Origin: an uncultured Odoribacter sp. | Lineage (GTDB): Bacteria; Bacteroidota; Bacteroidia; Bacteroidales; Marinifilaceae | Direction of reading: 5' to 3' | Assembly: GCA_944321165.1 (NCBI GenBank) | Contig: CALUKE010000010.1 | Coordinates: 21,647-85,646 of the forward strand | Length of the DNA stretch: 64,000 nucleotides | Part shown: piece by piece, positions 28,203-37,846 of the stretch | Layout of the letters: every line of letters starts with the position of its first letter | Numbering within the stretch: position 1 is the stretch's first letter | Position numbers and translations under genes: made by a program | Notes under the pieces: model-generated | The model's input: the letters and a program-made list of their open reading frames with translations, nothing else | Told to the model about the DNA's origin: nothing | The model's database searches: none

Positions 28203-28799
28203 ATGATAAATTCGGAAGAGAATATAAATATGAGTGAGGCTCAATTGCAGACAAAGTCTTTAAATGCGGAATCTTCGGAGTTTCTGAATCAGTTGTACCG
28301 GGATATGCGGCCTCGTTTATATCGTTTTGCTTATTCTTATACGATGAATGCCGAAATAGCCGAGGATTTTGTGCAGGATTCGTTTGAGCGTCTCTTGGGG
28401 GTCATAAATTCTTTGCCGGAAAATGTGGATATCTGTAATTATCTCTATACCTCGGTTAAAAATGCTTGTTTAAATTATTATAAACATTTGCAGGTAGAGG
28501 ATTCCCATCGCTCCAAATTGGCAGAAGCTCTTATTTTTGCCAGCACACTTGAATATGAAGAGCAGGGGGAGCTTTTCGATAAGGTAAATGAATTGCTGCA
28601 ACAACTTCCGGAACAGCAGAGATTGGTGCTGGAAATGAAATTGTTGAAGAATATGAGTTATGCTGATATTGCCAAAGAAATGGGTATTTCAGAGCAGACT
28701 GTACATACCCATGTCAAGCGGGCGTATAAGTATATTCGTGAACATGTGCCGGTTCTTTATGGCATGTTGGTGTTGATGGAGTGTGTGTCTCGGGCATGA
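28203..28799 (+). CDS. ECF RNA polymerase sigma factor (locus C)
   Basis: 198 residues. Sigma region 2 (AEIAEDFVQDSFERLLG) and region 4 (MSYADIAKEMGISEQTVHTHVKRAYKYI) are clear. It heads locus C, followed by fecR and an STN-bearing susC. Because the promoter-like element is only 16 nt upstream, the in-frame ATG at 28230 (NMSEAQ) is a fair alternative start. Confidence 0.92.
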   Translation: MINSEENINMSEAQLQTKSLNAESSEFLNQLYRDMRPRLYRFAYSYTMNAEIAEDFVQDSFERLLGVINSLPENVDICNYLYTSVKNACLNYYKHLQVEDSHRSKLAEALIFASTLEYEEQGELFDKVNELLQQLPEQQRLVLEMKLLKNMSYADIAKEMGISEQTVHTHVKRAYKYIREHVPVLYGMLVLMECVSRA

Positions 28800-28894
28800 T
28801 AATCTGAATAAATTTTAAAAAAAAGTATTTTTCTTGTACCCCATTTTCGGATGGAGTTGTTTGTATCTATGTAAGGACCTAAAAATAGAGAAGA

Positions 28895-29965
28895 ATGGAA
28901 ATAGATACAATTAAACGGGTGGCGCGAAATAAAGCTACCCGGAAGGAACGGAAGGAAGTGGAACAATGGGCTTCGGAATCTGTAGAACGACAACAATTTC
29001 TGAATAATGCCCGTTATTATTATGGAGGGACTGCGCAAGCACGTCGTCGAACCCTGTTTTATACAGTAGGAGGAATGGTTGCCGCTGCTTCATGTCTCTT
29101 GTTTTTGTGGATAAAAGTGTTCTCTCCGTCTGCTTCCGTTTCGGATGTCGTTTCTGGGCAGGCCCCCCATGCCGGTATACAGTTGGTGTTGTCGAATGGC
29201 AGTACTCTTTTCCTTTCTGAGAAAGATCAGATTCAAGAGAAGTTGCGGTCTATCTCCCGTGAATTTCAGCAAAAGGATGGAGAAAGTTCTCTCCCGGAAT
29301 CGAATGGCGATACTTTGCGGCAGTTGAATTATAACCGTGTTATTGTGCCGAATGGGACGACTTACAGTTTTACGCTTGAGGATGGTTCCCGGATTATGTT
29401 GAATGCGGCTTCTACCTTGCGTTTCCCGGAACATTTTGCTCCAGGAGAGCGGAAGGTGTATCTGGAAGGTGAGGCCTATCTTGAAGTAACACACAATGAA
29501 CAAGCTCCTTTTTGGGTTGAAACCAAAGATGCTGTTGTCCGGGTGTTAGGAACTCAATTCAATGTCCGTTCTTATCCGGGGAAGGAATATATGACTACTT
29601 TAGTTGATGGGAAAGTGGAGGTGACATCGGGTGATGATAATGTTGTTTTGTCTCCCGGAGAGGCTTGTGTGTTGGAAAAAGATGCAATAGGGTTGAAGAA
29701 AAAGGAAGTGGATTTGATGGAGGTGTTGGCATGGAAAAATGGAGAATTTGTCTTTAAGAATATGCCGTTGGCCGATATTATGGAGGAATTGTCTCGATGG
29801 TATGATATTGAGGTAAGCTATGTTTCTGGTGCTATAAAAGAAAAACGCTATTACATCTATATGGATCGGATGAAGACCTTGGAAGAAGCATTGCATGAAA
29901 TTGCTTGTGTGGCAGATATCACTTACCGTTGTGAAGGTAAAAAAGTAATGATTGAAGAGTTGTAA
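28895..29965 (+). CDS. FecR-family anti-sigma factor (locus C)
   Basis: 356 residues. Short N-terminal cytoplasmic part, one membrane helix near residues 53-74, FecR domain (VPNGTTYSFTLEDGSRIMLNAAS, LEGEAYLEV, VRVLGTQFNV) and C-terminal DUF4974. Partner of the sigma factor 95 nt upstream. The N-terminal region is shorter than in the locus A and B proteins, so its sigma-binding segment is compact. Confidence 0.92.
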   Translation: MEIDTIKRVARNKATRKERKEVEQWASESVERQQFLNNARYYYGGTAQARRRTLFYTVGGMVAAASCLLFLWIKVFSPSASVSDVVSGQAPHAGIQLVLSNGSTLFLSEKDQIQEKLRSISREFQQKDGESSLPESNGDTLRQLNYNRVIVPNGTTYSFTLEDGSRIMLNAASTLRFPEHFAPGERKVYLEGEAYLEVTHNEQAPFWVETKDAVVRVLGTQFNVRSYPGKEYMTTLVDGKVEVTSGDDNVVLSPGEACVLEKDAIGLKKKEVDLMEVLAWKNGEFVFKNMPLADIMEELSRWYDIEVSYVSGAIKEKRYYIYMDRMKTLEEALHEIACVADITYRCEGKKVMIEEL

Positions 29966-30156
29966 AAAACGGGAAACATTGGCCTGCTTCCCGCATTTAA
30001 AATGATAATCGTATAATGATAGTCACATTAACACCTGCAAAGATATGAAAAAAAATAATTCTTCGTAATGCTTTAAGTTTCTTTAAAGAAAAGGAAAAAG
30101 GAAAAGTGACGTTGGCCCGTTCTTTCCGATAGATAGTCATATTAATTTTTATTCTT
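29966..30156 (+). promoter_or_regulatory. duplicated leader with vestigial start codon before locus C susC
   Basis: 191 bases. Two copies of a similar leader are visible: CATTGGCCTGCTTCCCGC then AGTCACATTAA (29977-30037), and CGTTGGCCCGTTCTTTCCG then AGTCATATTAA (about 30111-30147). After the first copy comes ATG at 30045 opening a 7-codon frame (MKKNNSS, stop at 30068), like the start of a susC; after the second comes the real susC start at 30157. A 6-bp hairpin (29970-29975 with 29988-29993) follows fecR, as in the other loci. Confidence 0.5.
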
Positions 30157-33100
30157 ATGAAATTAAAAAAATGTAATAATGTGTGGCAGAAAAGCCCTGC
30201 ATGGAAGTGTATTGTGGCTTGTTTGCTCAGTTGCTGGCTGGGAATCCAGACTTTCCCTTCTTATTCCCAAGAAAAAATTCCATCGGTTTCACTGGATATA
30301 AAAAATGAATCGCTGATTCAGGTGATTGAGAATTTGCGAAAGCAGACAAATTACAATTTTATGTTTAATGCAGACGAGGTGCAGGGGATAGCGGGTATTT
30401 CATTACAAGTTGTGAATGTACCTCTTACAGAGGTTTTAAATAAATTGCTCAGTGGTACTCCGGATTTGACCTATACAATTGATGGCAAGACCGTCGTAAT
30501 CAAAAAGCAGATCGTGAAAGACGTGAAACGTTGTCTGGTGATGGGAACCGTCTATGATCAGCAGAAGCAGCCGATACCTGGAGTTACAGTGAAGTTAAGC
30601 GGCATGATGATCGGGACAGTAACGGATGTTGACGGATGTTTTGTTATGACTTTGCCTTCTGAAGAGGGAATGTTGGAATTTTCGTTTGTCGGTTACAAAA
30701 CCGCAAAGACTACTTATTCATCTGCAAATGCGAGCAATTTAGTTATTTATTTGGAAGAAGACGTGATTACAATGGACGAAGTGACAGTGGTCAGTACGGG
30801 TTTGCAGTCTGTCAACCGTCGGGATATGGTCGGTTCTTTTTCTCAGGTAAAGGCAGAGGATATAAAAATTCCGGGAAAAGTGAATATCGTGGATATGCTT
30901 CAGGGGCAGATACCAGGTATGGTAGTGACCAGAACAAGTGCTCGGGCCGGTTCCAGTGCGAAGATTAAAATCCGTGGTACGTCTACCTTGGGCAATACGG
31001 ATCCCTTGTTTGTGGTGGACGGAATTATTCAGGAGGATCCGATTCGTATGAATGCTGCGCAAGGACAGATTGATGATATTGAGAATATGATCGGCGATCA
31101 GGTGTCCTGGTTGAATCCGGATGATATAGAGACGATTACCGTATTGAAAGATGCTTCCGCTACGGCTATTTACGGTTCACGGGCATCCAATGGTGTGATT
31201 GTGATTACGACAAAGAAGCCGAAACGTGGCGATCGTATTTCTGTGCGTTATACGGGCAGTTTCAGTTTTACCCCTCGTTTGCATTACGATCAGTTTAATT
31301 TGATGAATTCACGCGAACGTGTGCAATTTGCGGATGAGGCATTTGCTGCGGGGGCGCTTTATCAAACGGAACCGATAGCAGACATGAATACTCCGGAGGG
31401 AATCATGCGTCTGTTTTTCCAAGGGAAACTTTCTGAAGAAGATTATTTTAATCGTCGGGATTATTTGGCGACCTTGAATACCGATTGGTTGAAACTGTTG
31501 ACCCGCCAGGCAGTGACACATACACATAACGTAAGTATCGGCGGAGGAGCTGAACGGGTTTCCTATTCCGCATCGTTGGGATACAGTAAACAGGAAGGTC
31601 AGGAAAAAGGAAATGATACGGAACGTTTTACGGCCAATACGTCTTTGAACATGCGTTTGCACGAAAAGCTGCAGGTGGCCTTGGGATTGAACGGAACTCT
31701 CGGGAAGACATTGGGATATGCCAACGGTGTGAATCCTTTGCAGTATGCCACAACAACCAGCCGTGCCATTCCGGCATTCGAGGAAGACGGTACCTATGCC
31801 TATTATTTGAGAACGAATACTTATGGATACAATGGTGAAAGTAAGTATTTGTCGTATAATATTCTGAATGAAATGGAAAATAGCCGTTCTACGGTAAAGA
31901 ACGGGAGAATCGGAGTGACTTTGAATCTGAATTGGGATCTGACTCCCTGGTTGAAATATCAGCTGACAGGAGGTTATTCCTATAATAGTGTGAATACGAA
32001 CAGTTACAGTTCAGAACGCAGTTTTTATGTGGCCGATGAATATCGCGGATACGATTACGGTGCAGTCACTTCTAGCGAAGATCCTTGGTATAATGCTGCT
32101 TTATTACCTCATGGTGGAGTATTGTTTGCAACTACGGCTTTACAGCAGAGTTATAATATACAGAATAAATTGTTGATTTCTAAAAATTTTGATGAGAACA
32201 ACCGTTTGAATGTCATGTTGGGAACGGAAGTACGTTCTTCGTATAATCATACCGAACAGACCACTTATTTCGGTTATGTTCCGGAACGTGGTTACCAATT
32301 TATAAGTCCGACGAAGCCTGAAGATTTCAGTCCGGTTGCGACGAATAACACTTTTTCCGGTTTTGGTGTTTTGAATACCTTGTTTGGGGGCAGTGGTGCT
32401 GCTGCCATTGCAGAACGGACGGAAAATTTCTTTTCGCTGTTTGCGACGGTCTCTTATTCATTTATGAATCGCTATGTGTTCAATGCGAATGTAAGGAATG
32501 ATGCTTCCAACCGTTTCGGACAGAATGTAAACCGTCGTTTTGATCCGACCTATTCGTTCGGACTTTCCTGGAGAGTATCGGAAGAACCTTGGATGGCAGC
32601 CTTGCATGAGGTGATTACCGATCTGAATTTCAAGGCAACTTACGGTATACAGGGGAACGCCAATCTAAATACGAGTCCGGATTTGATATTGAAATTGGGA
32701 GGAATAAAATATCCGAACAACGTTTATTACTCCTCGATTTCATCTATTCCGAATCCGAATTTATCCTGGGAACGGACACATACCTGGAATTTCGGTATGG
32801 ATTTTCAACTGTTCAACCGGTTTAATATCGTATTGGATTATTATACCCGACGTTCCAATGCTGTGGTTACGCAGCCGATTGATTTTGAGAATGGTGTGAA
32901 TGAGATGAATATCAACGGAGGAATTTTATATAACAACGGAGTGGAATTGACGGTTAGTTTCAATCCGGTGAATACGGAAGATTTTGGTATCAATTTAAGT
33001 GTGAATACCTCTAAGAACTGGAATAAAGGTGGAGAAACTCCATTTGATCCGACATATTCAAACTTTTTGAACGGATATTCAGAGGGGATTTTGAAGGAGG

Positions 33101-33768
33101 GATATCCGTTGAGCTCCATTTGGTCGTGGGAATTTGCGGGATTGAATCCGGAAAACGGAAATCCTCAATTTGGAAAGATGGATGCCGATCCGGAAACTGT
33201 AAAATCGGATCCGACAGCCATGCTTGTTTATTCCGGTGCAACGGAACCTGATTTTACAGGAGGTGTGAATTTTGGCGTACGTTATAAGAATCTCACGTTG
33301 AACACTTCGTTTTCTTTGCTATTGGGTGGAGTAAAACGTTTGAATAGTCCATACAGTAAATTTTCGGATGGATTTAAATTGCCTGGAATGGAGGTGAATG
33401 TAAACAGAGATCTGCTGAATCGTTGGAAAAAACCGGGAGACGAATTATATACGACTATTCCGTCATTGCAGAATATGCTTTATACCCAGAAAATACCATT
33501 GGGCAATGAAATTGGGGTGATGGGTATGTATGCGATGTCTTCGGAATTGATTGTCAAATCTTCTTTTCTGCGTTGTCAGAATTTGGGCGTAAGCTGGAGA
33601 ATGCCTGCCGAAATGGCCAAGAAAATCGGTTTTAGCAATTTCACGGCAAGTGCTTCTGTAAGTAATCTGTTTGTGGTGGCTTCTAAACGTTTTAATGGAT
33701 TCGATCCGGAATTGCAGGACAGTGTGATGCCTAGAAATTATTCGTTAAGTGTAAGTGTCGGTTTTTAA
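30157..33768 (+). CDS. SusC/RagA-family TonB-dependent receptor with STN signalling domain (locus C)
   Basis: 1203 residues. Signal region to about 40 (ending SYSQ), STN domain (about 45-122: VSLDIKNESLIQVIENLRKQ), carboxypeptidase-D-like domain (VMGTVYDQQKQPIPGVTVKL), MDEVTVVSTG, plug (LFVVDGIIQ, VLKDASATAIYGSRASNGVIVITTKK) and barrel ending in SVGF. It is not a close relative of the locus A/B receptors. Downstream peptidase-like genes suggest a peptide or protein ligand, which is an inference. Confidence 0.95.
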   Translation: MKLKKCNNVWQKSPAWKCIVACLLSCWLGIQTFPSYSQEKIPSVSLDIKNESLIQVIENLRKQTNYNFMFNADEVQGIAGISLQVVNVPLTEVLNKLLSGTPDLTYTIDGKTVVIKKQIVKDVKRCLVMGTVYDQQKQPIPGVTVKLSGMMIGTVTDVDGCFVMTLPSEEGMLEFSFVGYKTAKTTYSSANASNLVIYLEEDVITMDEVTVVSTGLQSVNRRDMVGSFSQVKAEDIKIPGKVNIVDMLQGQIPGMVVTRTSARAGSSAKIKIRGTSTLGNTDPLFVVDGIIQEDPIRMNAAQGQIDDIENMIGDQVSWLNPDDIETITVLKDASATAIYGSRASNGVIVITTKKPKRGDRISVRYTGSFSFTPRLHYDQFNLMNSRERVQFADEAFAAGALYQTEPIADMNTPEGIMRLFFQGKLSEEDYFNRRDYLATLNTDWLKLLTRQAVTHTHNVSIGGGAERVSYSASLGYSKQEGQEKGNDTERFTANTSLNMRLHEKLQVALGLNGTLGKTLGYANGVNPLQYATTTSRAIPAFEEDGTYAYYLRTNTYGYNGESKYLSYNILNEMENSRSTVKNGRIGVTLNLNWDLTPWLKYQLTGGYSYNSVNTNSYSSERSFYVADEYRGYDYGAVTSSEDPWYNAALLPHGGVLFATTALQQSYNIQNKLLISKNFDENNRLNVMLGTEVRSSYNHTEQTTYFGYVPERGYQFISPTKPEDFSPVATNNTFSGFGVLNTLFGGSGAAAIAERTENFFSLFATVSYSFMNRYVFNANVRNDASNRFGQNVNRRFDPTYSFGLSWRVSEEPWMAALHEVITDLNFKATYGIQGNANLNTSPDLILKLGGIKYPNNVYYSSISSIPNPNLSWERTHTWNFGMDFQLFNRFNIVLDYYTRRSNAVVTQPIDFENGVNEMNINGGILYNNGVELTVSFNPVNTEDFGINLSVNTSKNWNKGGETPFDPTYSNFLNGYSEGILKEGYPLSSIWSWEFAGLNPENGNPQFGKMDADPETVKSDPTAMLVYSGATEPDFTGGVNFGVRYKNLTLNTSFSLLLGGVKRLNSPYSKFSDGFKLPGMEVNVNRDLLNRWKKPGDELYTTIPSLQNMLYTQKIPLGNEIGVMGMYAMSSELIVKSSFLRCQNLGVSWRMPAEMAKKIGFSNFTASASVSNLFVVASKRFNGFDPELQDSVMPRNYSLSVSVGF

Positions 33769-33780
33769 ATATAGAGTCAG

Positions 33781-35346
33781 ATGAAAAAATTATCATTGAT
33801 ATTATGGAGTGTTCTGTTGCTTGGAACGGCCGGTTGTTCCGATTTTCTGGAGCCTCAATCTTCGGATGAATATGTGCCGGAAGATGCAGAAGCATTGAAT
33901 GAGATGTTGTTGGGAAATGTGTATGTCAGTTGGCAGAATCCCTTGTATTTGTATCTGTATCATAATATCTTCAGTGACGATGTTACGGTTACGGACGCTT
34001 CTGTCGGGTTTTATGAATATGATAAATTGGAAGGAGACGCATATTTTTCACTGTATACGATGCAACCGGATATGTTTGTCGGCATGGAGACATCGGGAGT
34101 TGGAAAAATTTGTTGGGATGATTATTACAAAGCTATTCTGGGATGTAATGCCGCTTTGGATTATCTGGAAGGAGTGCGGGGATCTGCAGATATGAAGCGG
34201 TATGTAGCCGCCCAGGCTTTGGGGTTGCGTGCGTATTACTATTTCCAGTTTGTTAATTTATATGGAGCGCCTTACAATGCCAATCCGGATGCTCTGGGGG
34301 TACCATTGAAATTGAACAGTGACTTGACAGTGAACCACATGACCCGGAATACCGTGAAGGATGTGTATGCACAGGTGAATGAAGATCTGAGAGTATCCGA
34401 TTCTTTGTTCTGCATGTTGCCTGAATCTATGCAGTTTGACAAAGATTACCGCATGAGTCTGCCCGGCGTACGTTTCCTGCGTTCCCGTGTGAATCTCTAT
34501 ATGGAGAACTGGGATGAAGCGATTCGTTGGGCCGACTCGGTTCTGTTGTGGAAAGAGTTTAAGCTGTATGATTTGAAGACTTTTGTTGCGGGTACTCCGG
34601 CTGACGGACTGCCTTCTATGCCGAATTTTTCTGATTATTCCAATGCAGAGGTTATCTGGTGTAACGGATCTATTTATGATTTTAACTTATTACTTGATAA
34701 TATGTGTGAAGATGAAGCTTTAGATCCGACTATGCGTGTAAGCCATCCTTTCTTTAATGCTTCACCTGAATTATTGGCCACATACGATAAGGATCTGACA
34801 GCATCGGAAGAGGATTTACGTAAAAAACTTTATATCCTGGATGCATTCAATCATTATGGACAGGCAACCGGACGGAAAAGAGCCATTGGCAAAATGCCGC
34901 TTGATTCCCGGTATTATTATCAAGCGATTTCTGATAATATAGGATTGGCTGTATCGTTTCGTTTGTCGGAAGTATATCTGAATCTGGCGGAGGCCCATGC
35001 GATGCTTGGAAATGATGGAGAAGCATTGTATTACCTGAATGAATTGCGAAGGATGCGTATTAAAGATTGTCAGAATCTTGCAGGGTTGTCCGGAGAAAAC
35101 CTGATTCAATTTGTGAAAGACGAACGCCGCCGGGAATTATGTTTTGAGGGACACCGTTGGTTTGACCAACGCCGCTGGGGAATGGAATCGTTTACCCGAA
35201 AATGGAAACAATTCAGTGAGGAATATACGAATTATGTGATTGAGAAGAATGATCCGGCATTTACCTTGCCAATACCGGATGAAGTGATTGAACGAAATCC
35301 TTGGATAGTATTTACAACTAATTATTACTCAATAGTTTGTAAGTGA
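33781..35346 (+). CDS. RagB/SusD-family lipoprotein with C-terminus replaced by element insertion (locus C)
   Basis: 521 residues, lipobox TAGC, SusD-type helical body and the late motif ERRRELCFEGHRWFDQRRWG. After LPIPDEVIERNP at 35265-35301 the frame runs into WIVFTTNYYSIVCK, unlike the polar NP-rich ends of SusD proteins. The expected tail is found 14.4 kb away at 49654-49695, beyond the mobile element. The protein is probably functional, since only the last dozen residues change. Its partner SusC is 12 nt upstream. Confidence 0.88.
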   Translation: MKKLSLILWSVLLLGTAGCSDFLEPQSSDEYVPEDAEALNEMLLGNVYVSWQNPLYLYLYHNIFSDDVTVTDASVGFYEYDKLEGDAYFSLYTMQPDMFVGMETSGVGKICWDDYYKAILGCNAALDYLEGVRGSADMKRYVAAQALGLRAYYYFQFVNLYGAPYNANPDALGVPLKLNSDLTVNHMTRNTVKDVYAQVNEDLRVSDSLFCMLPESMQFDKDYRMSLPGVRFLRSRVNLYMENWDEAIRWADSVLLWKEFKLYDLKTFVAGTPADGLPSMPNFSDYSNAEVIWCNGSIYDFNLLLDNMCEDEALDPTMRVSHPFFNASPELLATYDKDLTASEEDLRKKLYILDAFNHYGQATGRKRAIGKMPLDSRYYYQAISDNIGLAVSFRLSEVYLNLAEAHAMLGNDGEALYYLNELRRMRIKDCQNLAGLSGENLIQFVKDERRRELCFEGHRWFDQRRWGMESFTRKWKQFSEEYTNYVIEKNDPAFTLPIPDEVIERNPWIVFTTNYYSIVCK

Positions 35347-35689
35347 TAAGTCAGAAATATGGTCGTTGTCTTTAATTGTACATTCTAAAGGGGAAGATTT
35401 AACGCTTTTATTGATTATTAACTTCCTTTTGTATCATAATTGTGCAGAAAAAAGAATTTCTGCACAATTATGATATTCCACTCTATTTTTAGCTCGTTTT
35501 CTAAATCTATGCTAACATAGGTAAGGTTTATGGAATAACCTATTAAATTGAAAATTGAGCAATCTGAAAAAAGTCAGGTAAATGACAGAAAATCTTTTCA
35601 ATTCAGATAAGTAAGTTCTGAACATGGAGAATCTGGAAAGTTAGTGTTCCATGCTGACTTGAATTACTTTCTTCTTCAATTGACATTAA
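35347..35689. other. left end region of the element, no gene
   Basis: 343 bases between the susD stop and the HxlR gene. Apart from the 35432-35475 hairpin I see no coding frame, tRNA or clear promoter. It is AT-rich and should contain the left attachment-site arm. Confidence 0.6.
35432..35475. repeat. 19-bp perfect hairpin at the left end of the element
   Basis: Arms TATCATAATTGTGCAGAAA (35432-35450) and TTTCTGCACAATTATGATA (35457-35475) pair perfectly around the 6-nt loop AAAGAA. There is no immediate T-run, although TATTTTT follows at about 35483. It may be a bidirectional terminator insulating the cargo from susD read-through, or a protein-binding site of the element. Confidence 0.85.
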
Positions 35690-36064
35690 TTATTTTTTGT
35701 TGGCTCTTCTTCTGTCTTTTATAATCGCATCTTTATTTTCCAATGCCCATCCAATCAGAGCATTAATATGTGGAAGTAAAGAACGTGTCCTTTCGGTCAA
35801 TGCATATTCAACCCTTGGAGGGACTTCGGGATATACTGTACGGGTAACATACCCGTCATCTTCCAATGTTCTCAAAGTTACTGTCAGCATTTTTTGAGAT
35901 ATATCTGGAATCTCACGCTGTAACTCTTTGAACCGAACCGTTTCCATACCAGCCTTATTCAGTGTATATATAACCAAAAGTGACCATTTGTCACAAAGTT
36001 TTGCCAAGATATTCCGTATCGGACAATTCGGAAATACCGCATCTTCTATTGTTGTTCTATCCAT
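35690..36064 (-). CDS. HxlR-family winged-helix regulator
   Basis: 124 residues, the normal family length. The N-terminal CPIRNILAKLCDKWSLLVIYTL and the winged helix (FKELQREIPDISQKMLTVTLRTLEDDGYVTR) are characteristic. Cys14 in FPNCPI sits at the position of the redox- or electrophile-sensing cysteine known in members such as YodB. It is divergent from the reductase operon at 36302 and probably controls it, using the repeats in the shared intergenic region. Confidence 0.88.
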   Translation of the reverse strand: MDRTTIEDAVFPNCPIRNILAKLCDKWSLLVIYTLNKAGMETVRFKELQREIPDISQKMLTVTLRTLEDDGYVTRTVYPEVPPRVEYALTERTRSLLPHINALIGWALENKDAIIKDRRRANKK

Positions 36065-36090
36065 AAAATTATTTATTTCAGTTCACTCTA

Positions 36091-36122
36091 CAAAGGTAAG
36101 CAAATTCCTTTTAGGTTGCAAA
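36091..36122 (-). promoter_or_regulatory. promoter of the HxlR gene
   Basis: Read on the minus strand: TTTG (36122-36119), a 20-nt spacer, then TACCTTTG (36098-36091). This is a full match to the Bacteroides consensus, 27 nt before the start codon. Confidence 0.75.
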
Positions 36123-36185
36123 AAACTTTTTTTCAAAAATATTTTGCCTGTAAATGTCTGATAATAAGCAATAGTTACTTCTATG

Positions 36186-36242
36186 TAAGTATCTGACATT
36201 CAAGTATCTACTTGTGTGAGTGAAAAACTCTTTCTATTTTTG
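36186..36242 (+). promoter_or_regulatory. promoter and likely HxlR operator of the reductase operon
   Basis: The -7 element TATTTTTG lies at 36235-36242, and TTG at 36212-36214 is 20 nt upstream in the -33 position. Just before it AAGTATCT is repeated (36186-36193 and about 36202-36209), and the second copy extends into the inverted repeat AAGTA-TC-TACTT. Such dyads next to the -33 are typical regulator sites. Confidence 0.55.
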
Positions 36243-36301
36243 CGGTGTAAAAGGAACAAAGATACTTTTAGTAAGTAATAAACTTTTTAATACATTGGAT
36301 C

Positions 36302-36952
36302 ATGAAGAATGTAACTTTGATTGGAGCGAGCGGATTTGTAGGAACCGCCATCCTGAACGAATTGCTGTCAAGAGGTCACAAAGTGACAGCCGTCGTACGT
36401 AATCCGGAGAAGATTAACGTATTAAATTCCAATTTGAGAATTGTAAAGGCAGACGTATCTGATACGGATGCAATGACTGAAGCCTGCAAAGACAAGGATG
36501 CGATTATCAGCGCATACAATCCGGGCTGGGCAAATCCTGATATCTACGAGGAAACTTTGCGTAATTATCCGTTGATATTGGAAGCAGCCAAACGGTCGGG
36601 TGCGAAAAGGCTGTTGTGTGTAGGTGGAGCAGGCACTTTGTTCTGTGCCCCGGGACTTCGTGTGGTAGATTCCGGTGCTATTCCGGATGCCATAATGGGC
36701 GGTGTCAAGTCTCTCGGCGAGTTCTATCTGAACACATTAATGAATGAAAAGGCCATTGATTGGATTTTCTTCTCACCTGCTGGAACACTGGAGTCCGGCA
36801 AGCGTACCGGAAAATTCCGTCTGGGTAAAGATAAGCTTATCGTAGACGAGAATGGCATCAGCCATATTTCCGTGGAGGATTACGCAGTTGCGATGGTCGA
36901 TGAACTGGAAAACCCGAAACACCATTATGAGCGTTTCACCATCGGATATTAA
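36302..36952 (+). CDS. NAD(P)-binding reductase, NmrA/atypical SDR type
   Basis: 216 residues. The N-terminal nucleotide-binding motif GASGFVGTAI (residues 8-17) and the Rossmann layout (VVRNPEKI, ADVSDTDAM) identify an NAD(P)H-binding atypical short-chain dehydrogenase. Relatives paired with HxlR regulators act as quinone or aldehyde reductases or as redox sensors. The first gene rightward from the HxlR promoter region; MBL-fold gene 37 nt downstream. The substrate cannot be told from sequence. Confidence 0.85.
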   Translation: MKNVTLIGASGFVGTAILNELLSRGHKVTAVVRNPEKINVLNSNLRIVKADVSDTDAMTEACKDKDAIISAYNPGWANPDIYEETLRNYPLILEAAKRSGAKRLLCVGGAGTLFCAPGLRVVDSGAIPDAIMGGVKSLGEFYLNTLMNEKAIDWIFFSPAGTLESGKRTGKFRLGKDKLIVDENGISHISVEDYAVAMVDELENPKHHYERFTIGY

Positions 36953-36989
36953 GCAAACTATTGTATAACTCAAATTAAAGACATAAACA

Positions 36990-37823
36990 ATGAAAAAGGT
37001 ACTATTTATTTTGTTCAATCTCTTAACAATTACAGTTATGGCACAGAATAAGGGACGCTTCGAGGTGCATGACCTCGGCAATTACAAACTGCACGTTTAT
37101 TACACCAACGATGCGTTGGGCGATGCAAGTTACATCATTGAGGGAAAAGATGCTCTTGTAACCATGGAGCAACCGCTGTTCAAGGATAATGTGGCTGAAT
37201 TTGACACCTATCTTTCCAAGTTGGATAAACCTGTGGAAAAACGCATCACGGATTATCATGTGGGAGGAACAGGGAAACATGACGTGGTAATGGCTCAAGG
37301 TATGCCCGAATTTACCAAAGGCAAAATCTATGGCGGCATGATGAAAGGCTTTGCACAGGCCTTCGGCGATGCAATGGCAGACATGCCAACAGGCAAGGCT
37401 ACGGAAGTCGCTTTCGGTACAACACAGACATGGGCAGGGGTTTCTTTTGAGTTCCGTCACGGAGCGACATCGGATTTCCCGGGTGCAAGTATCCTGATCG
37501 GAGGCAAAGCTTATTATACACATTGGACTCCAGCAAAGGCACATGTCAGCCATTTACAGATTTCTTCTCTGGCAGCTATCGATGCCGAAATTACTGAAGC
37601 TGAAAAGTCTCTTGCTTCGGGTGCTGAACTGTTCATCGGCGGACACGGAGGTGCGGAAAAACGCGATGCAGTTGAGTTCAAAATCGCTTATCTGAAGAAA
37701 ATGAAAGAAATGTTGGCTGCAAACAAATCTTCTCAGGATTTTGTGGATGCAATGAAAAAAGCTTATTCCGGTCTGCCAGGAGAAGCCGGACTGGAAGATT
37801 TGGGCAAAGCCCTCTACAAATAA
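36990..37823 (+). CDS. exported MBL-fold protein with degenerate metal site
   Basis: 277 residues with a signal peptide (MKKVLFILFNLLTITVMAQ). Overall pattern of a metallo-beta-lactamase-fold hydrolase: DASYIIEGKDALVTMEQPLF, ITDYHVGGTGKHDVV, then FIGGHGG. The usual HxHxDH cluster is reduced to one or two histidines (YHVGGTGKH), so binuclear metal binding is doubtful. Same operon as the reductase, but exported, so it must act in the periplasm or outside. A strong terminator follows. Confidence 0.7.
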   Translation: MKKVLFILFNLLTITVMAQNKGRFEVHDLGNYKLHVYYTNDALGDASYIIEGKDALVTMEQPLFKDNVAEFDTYLSKLDKPVEKRITDYHVGGTGKHDVVMAQGMPEFTKGKIYGGMMKGFAQAFGDAMADMPTGKATEVAFGTTQTWAGVSFEFRHGATSDFPGASILIGGKAYYTHWTPAKAHVSHLQISSLAAIDAEITEAEKSLASGAELFIGGHGGAEKRDAVEFKIAYLKKMKEMLAANKSSQDFVDAMKKAYSGLPGEAGLEDLGKALYK

Positions 37824-37846
37824 GAATAAGACATATTGTGCATGAT

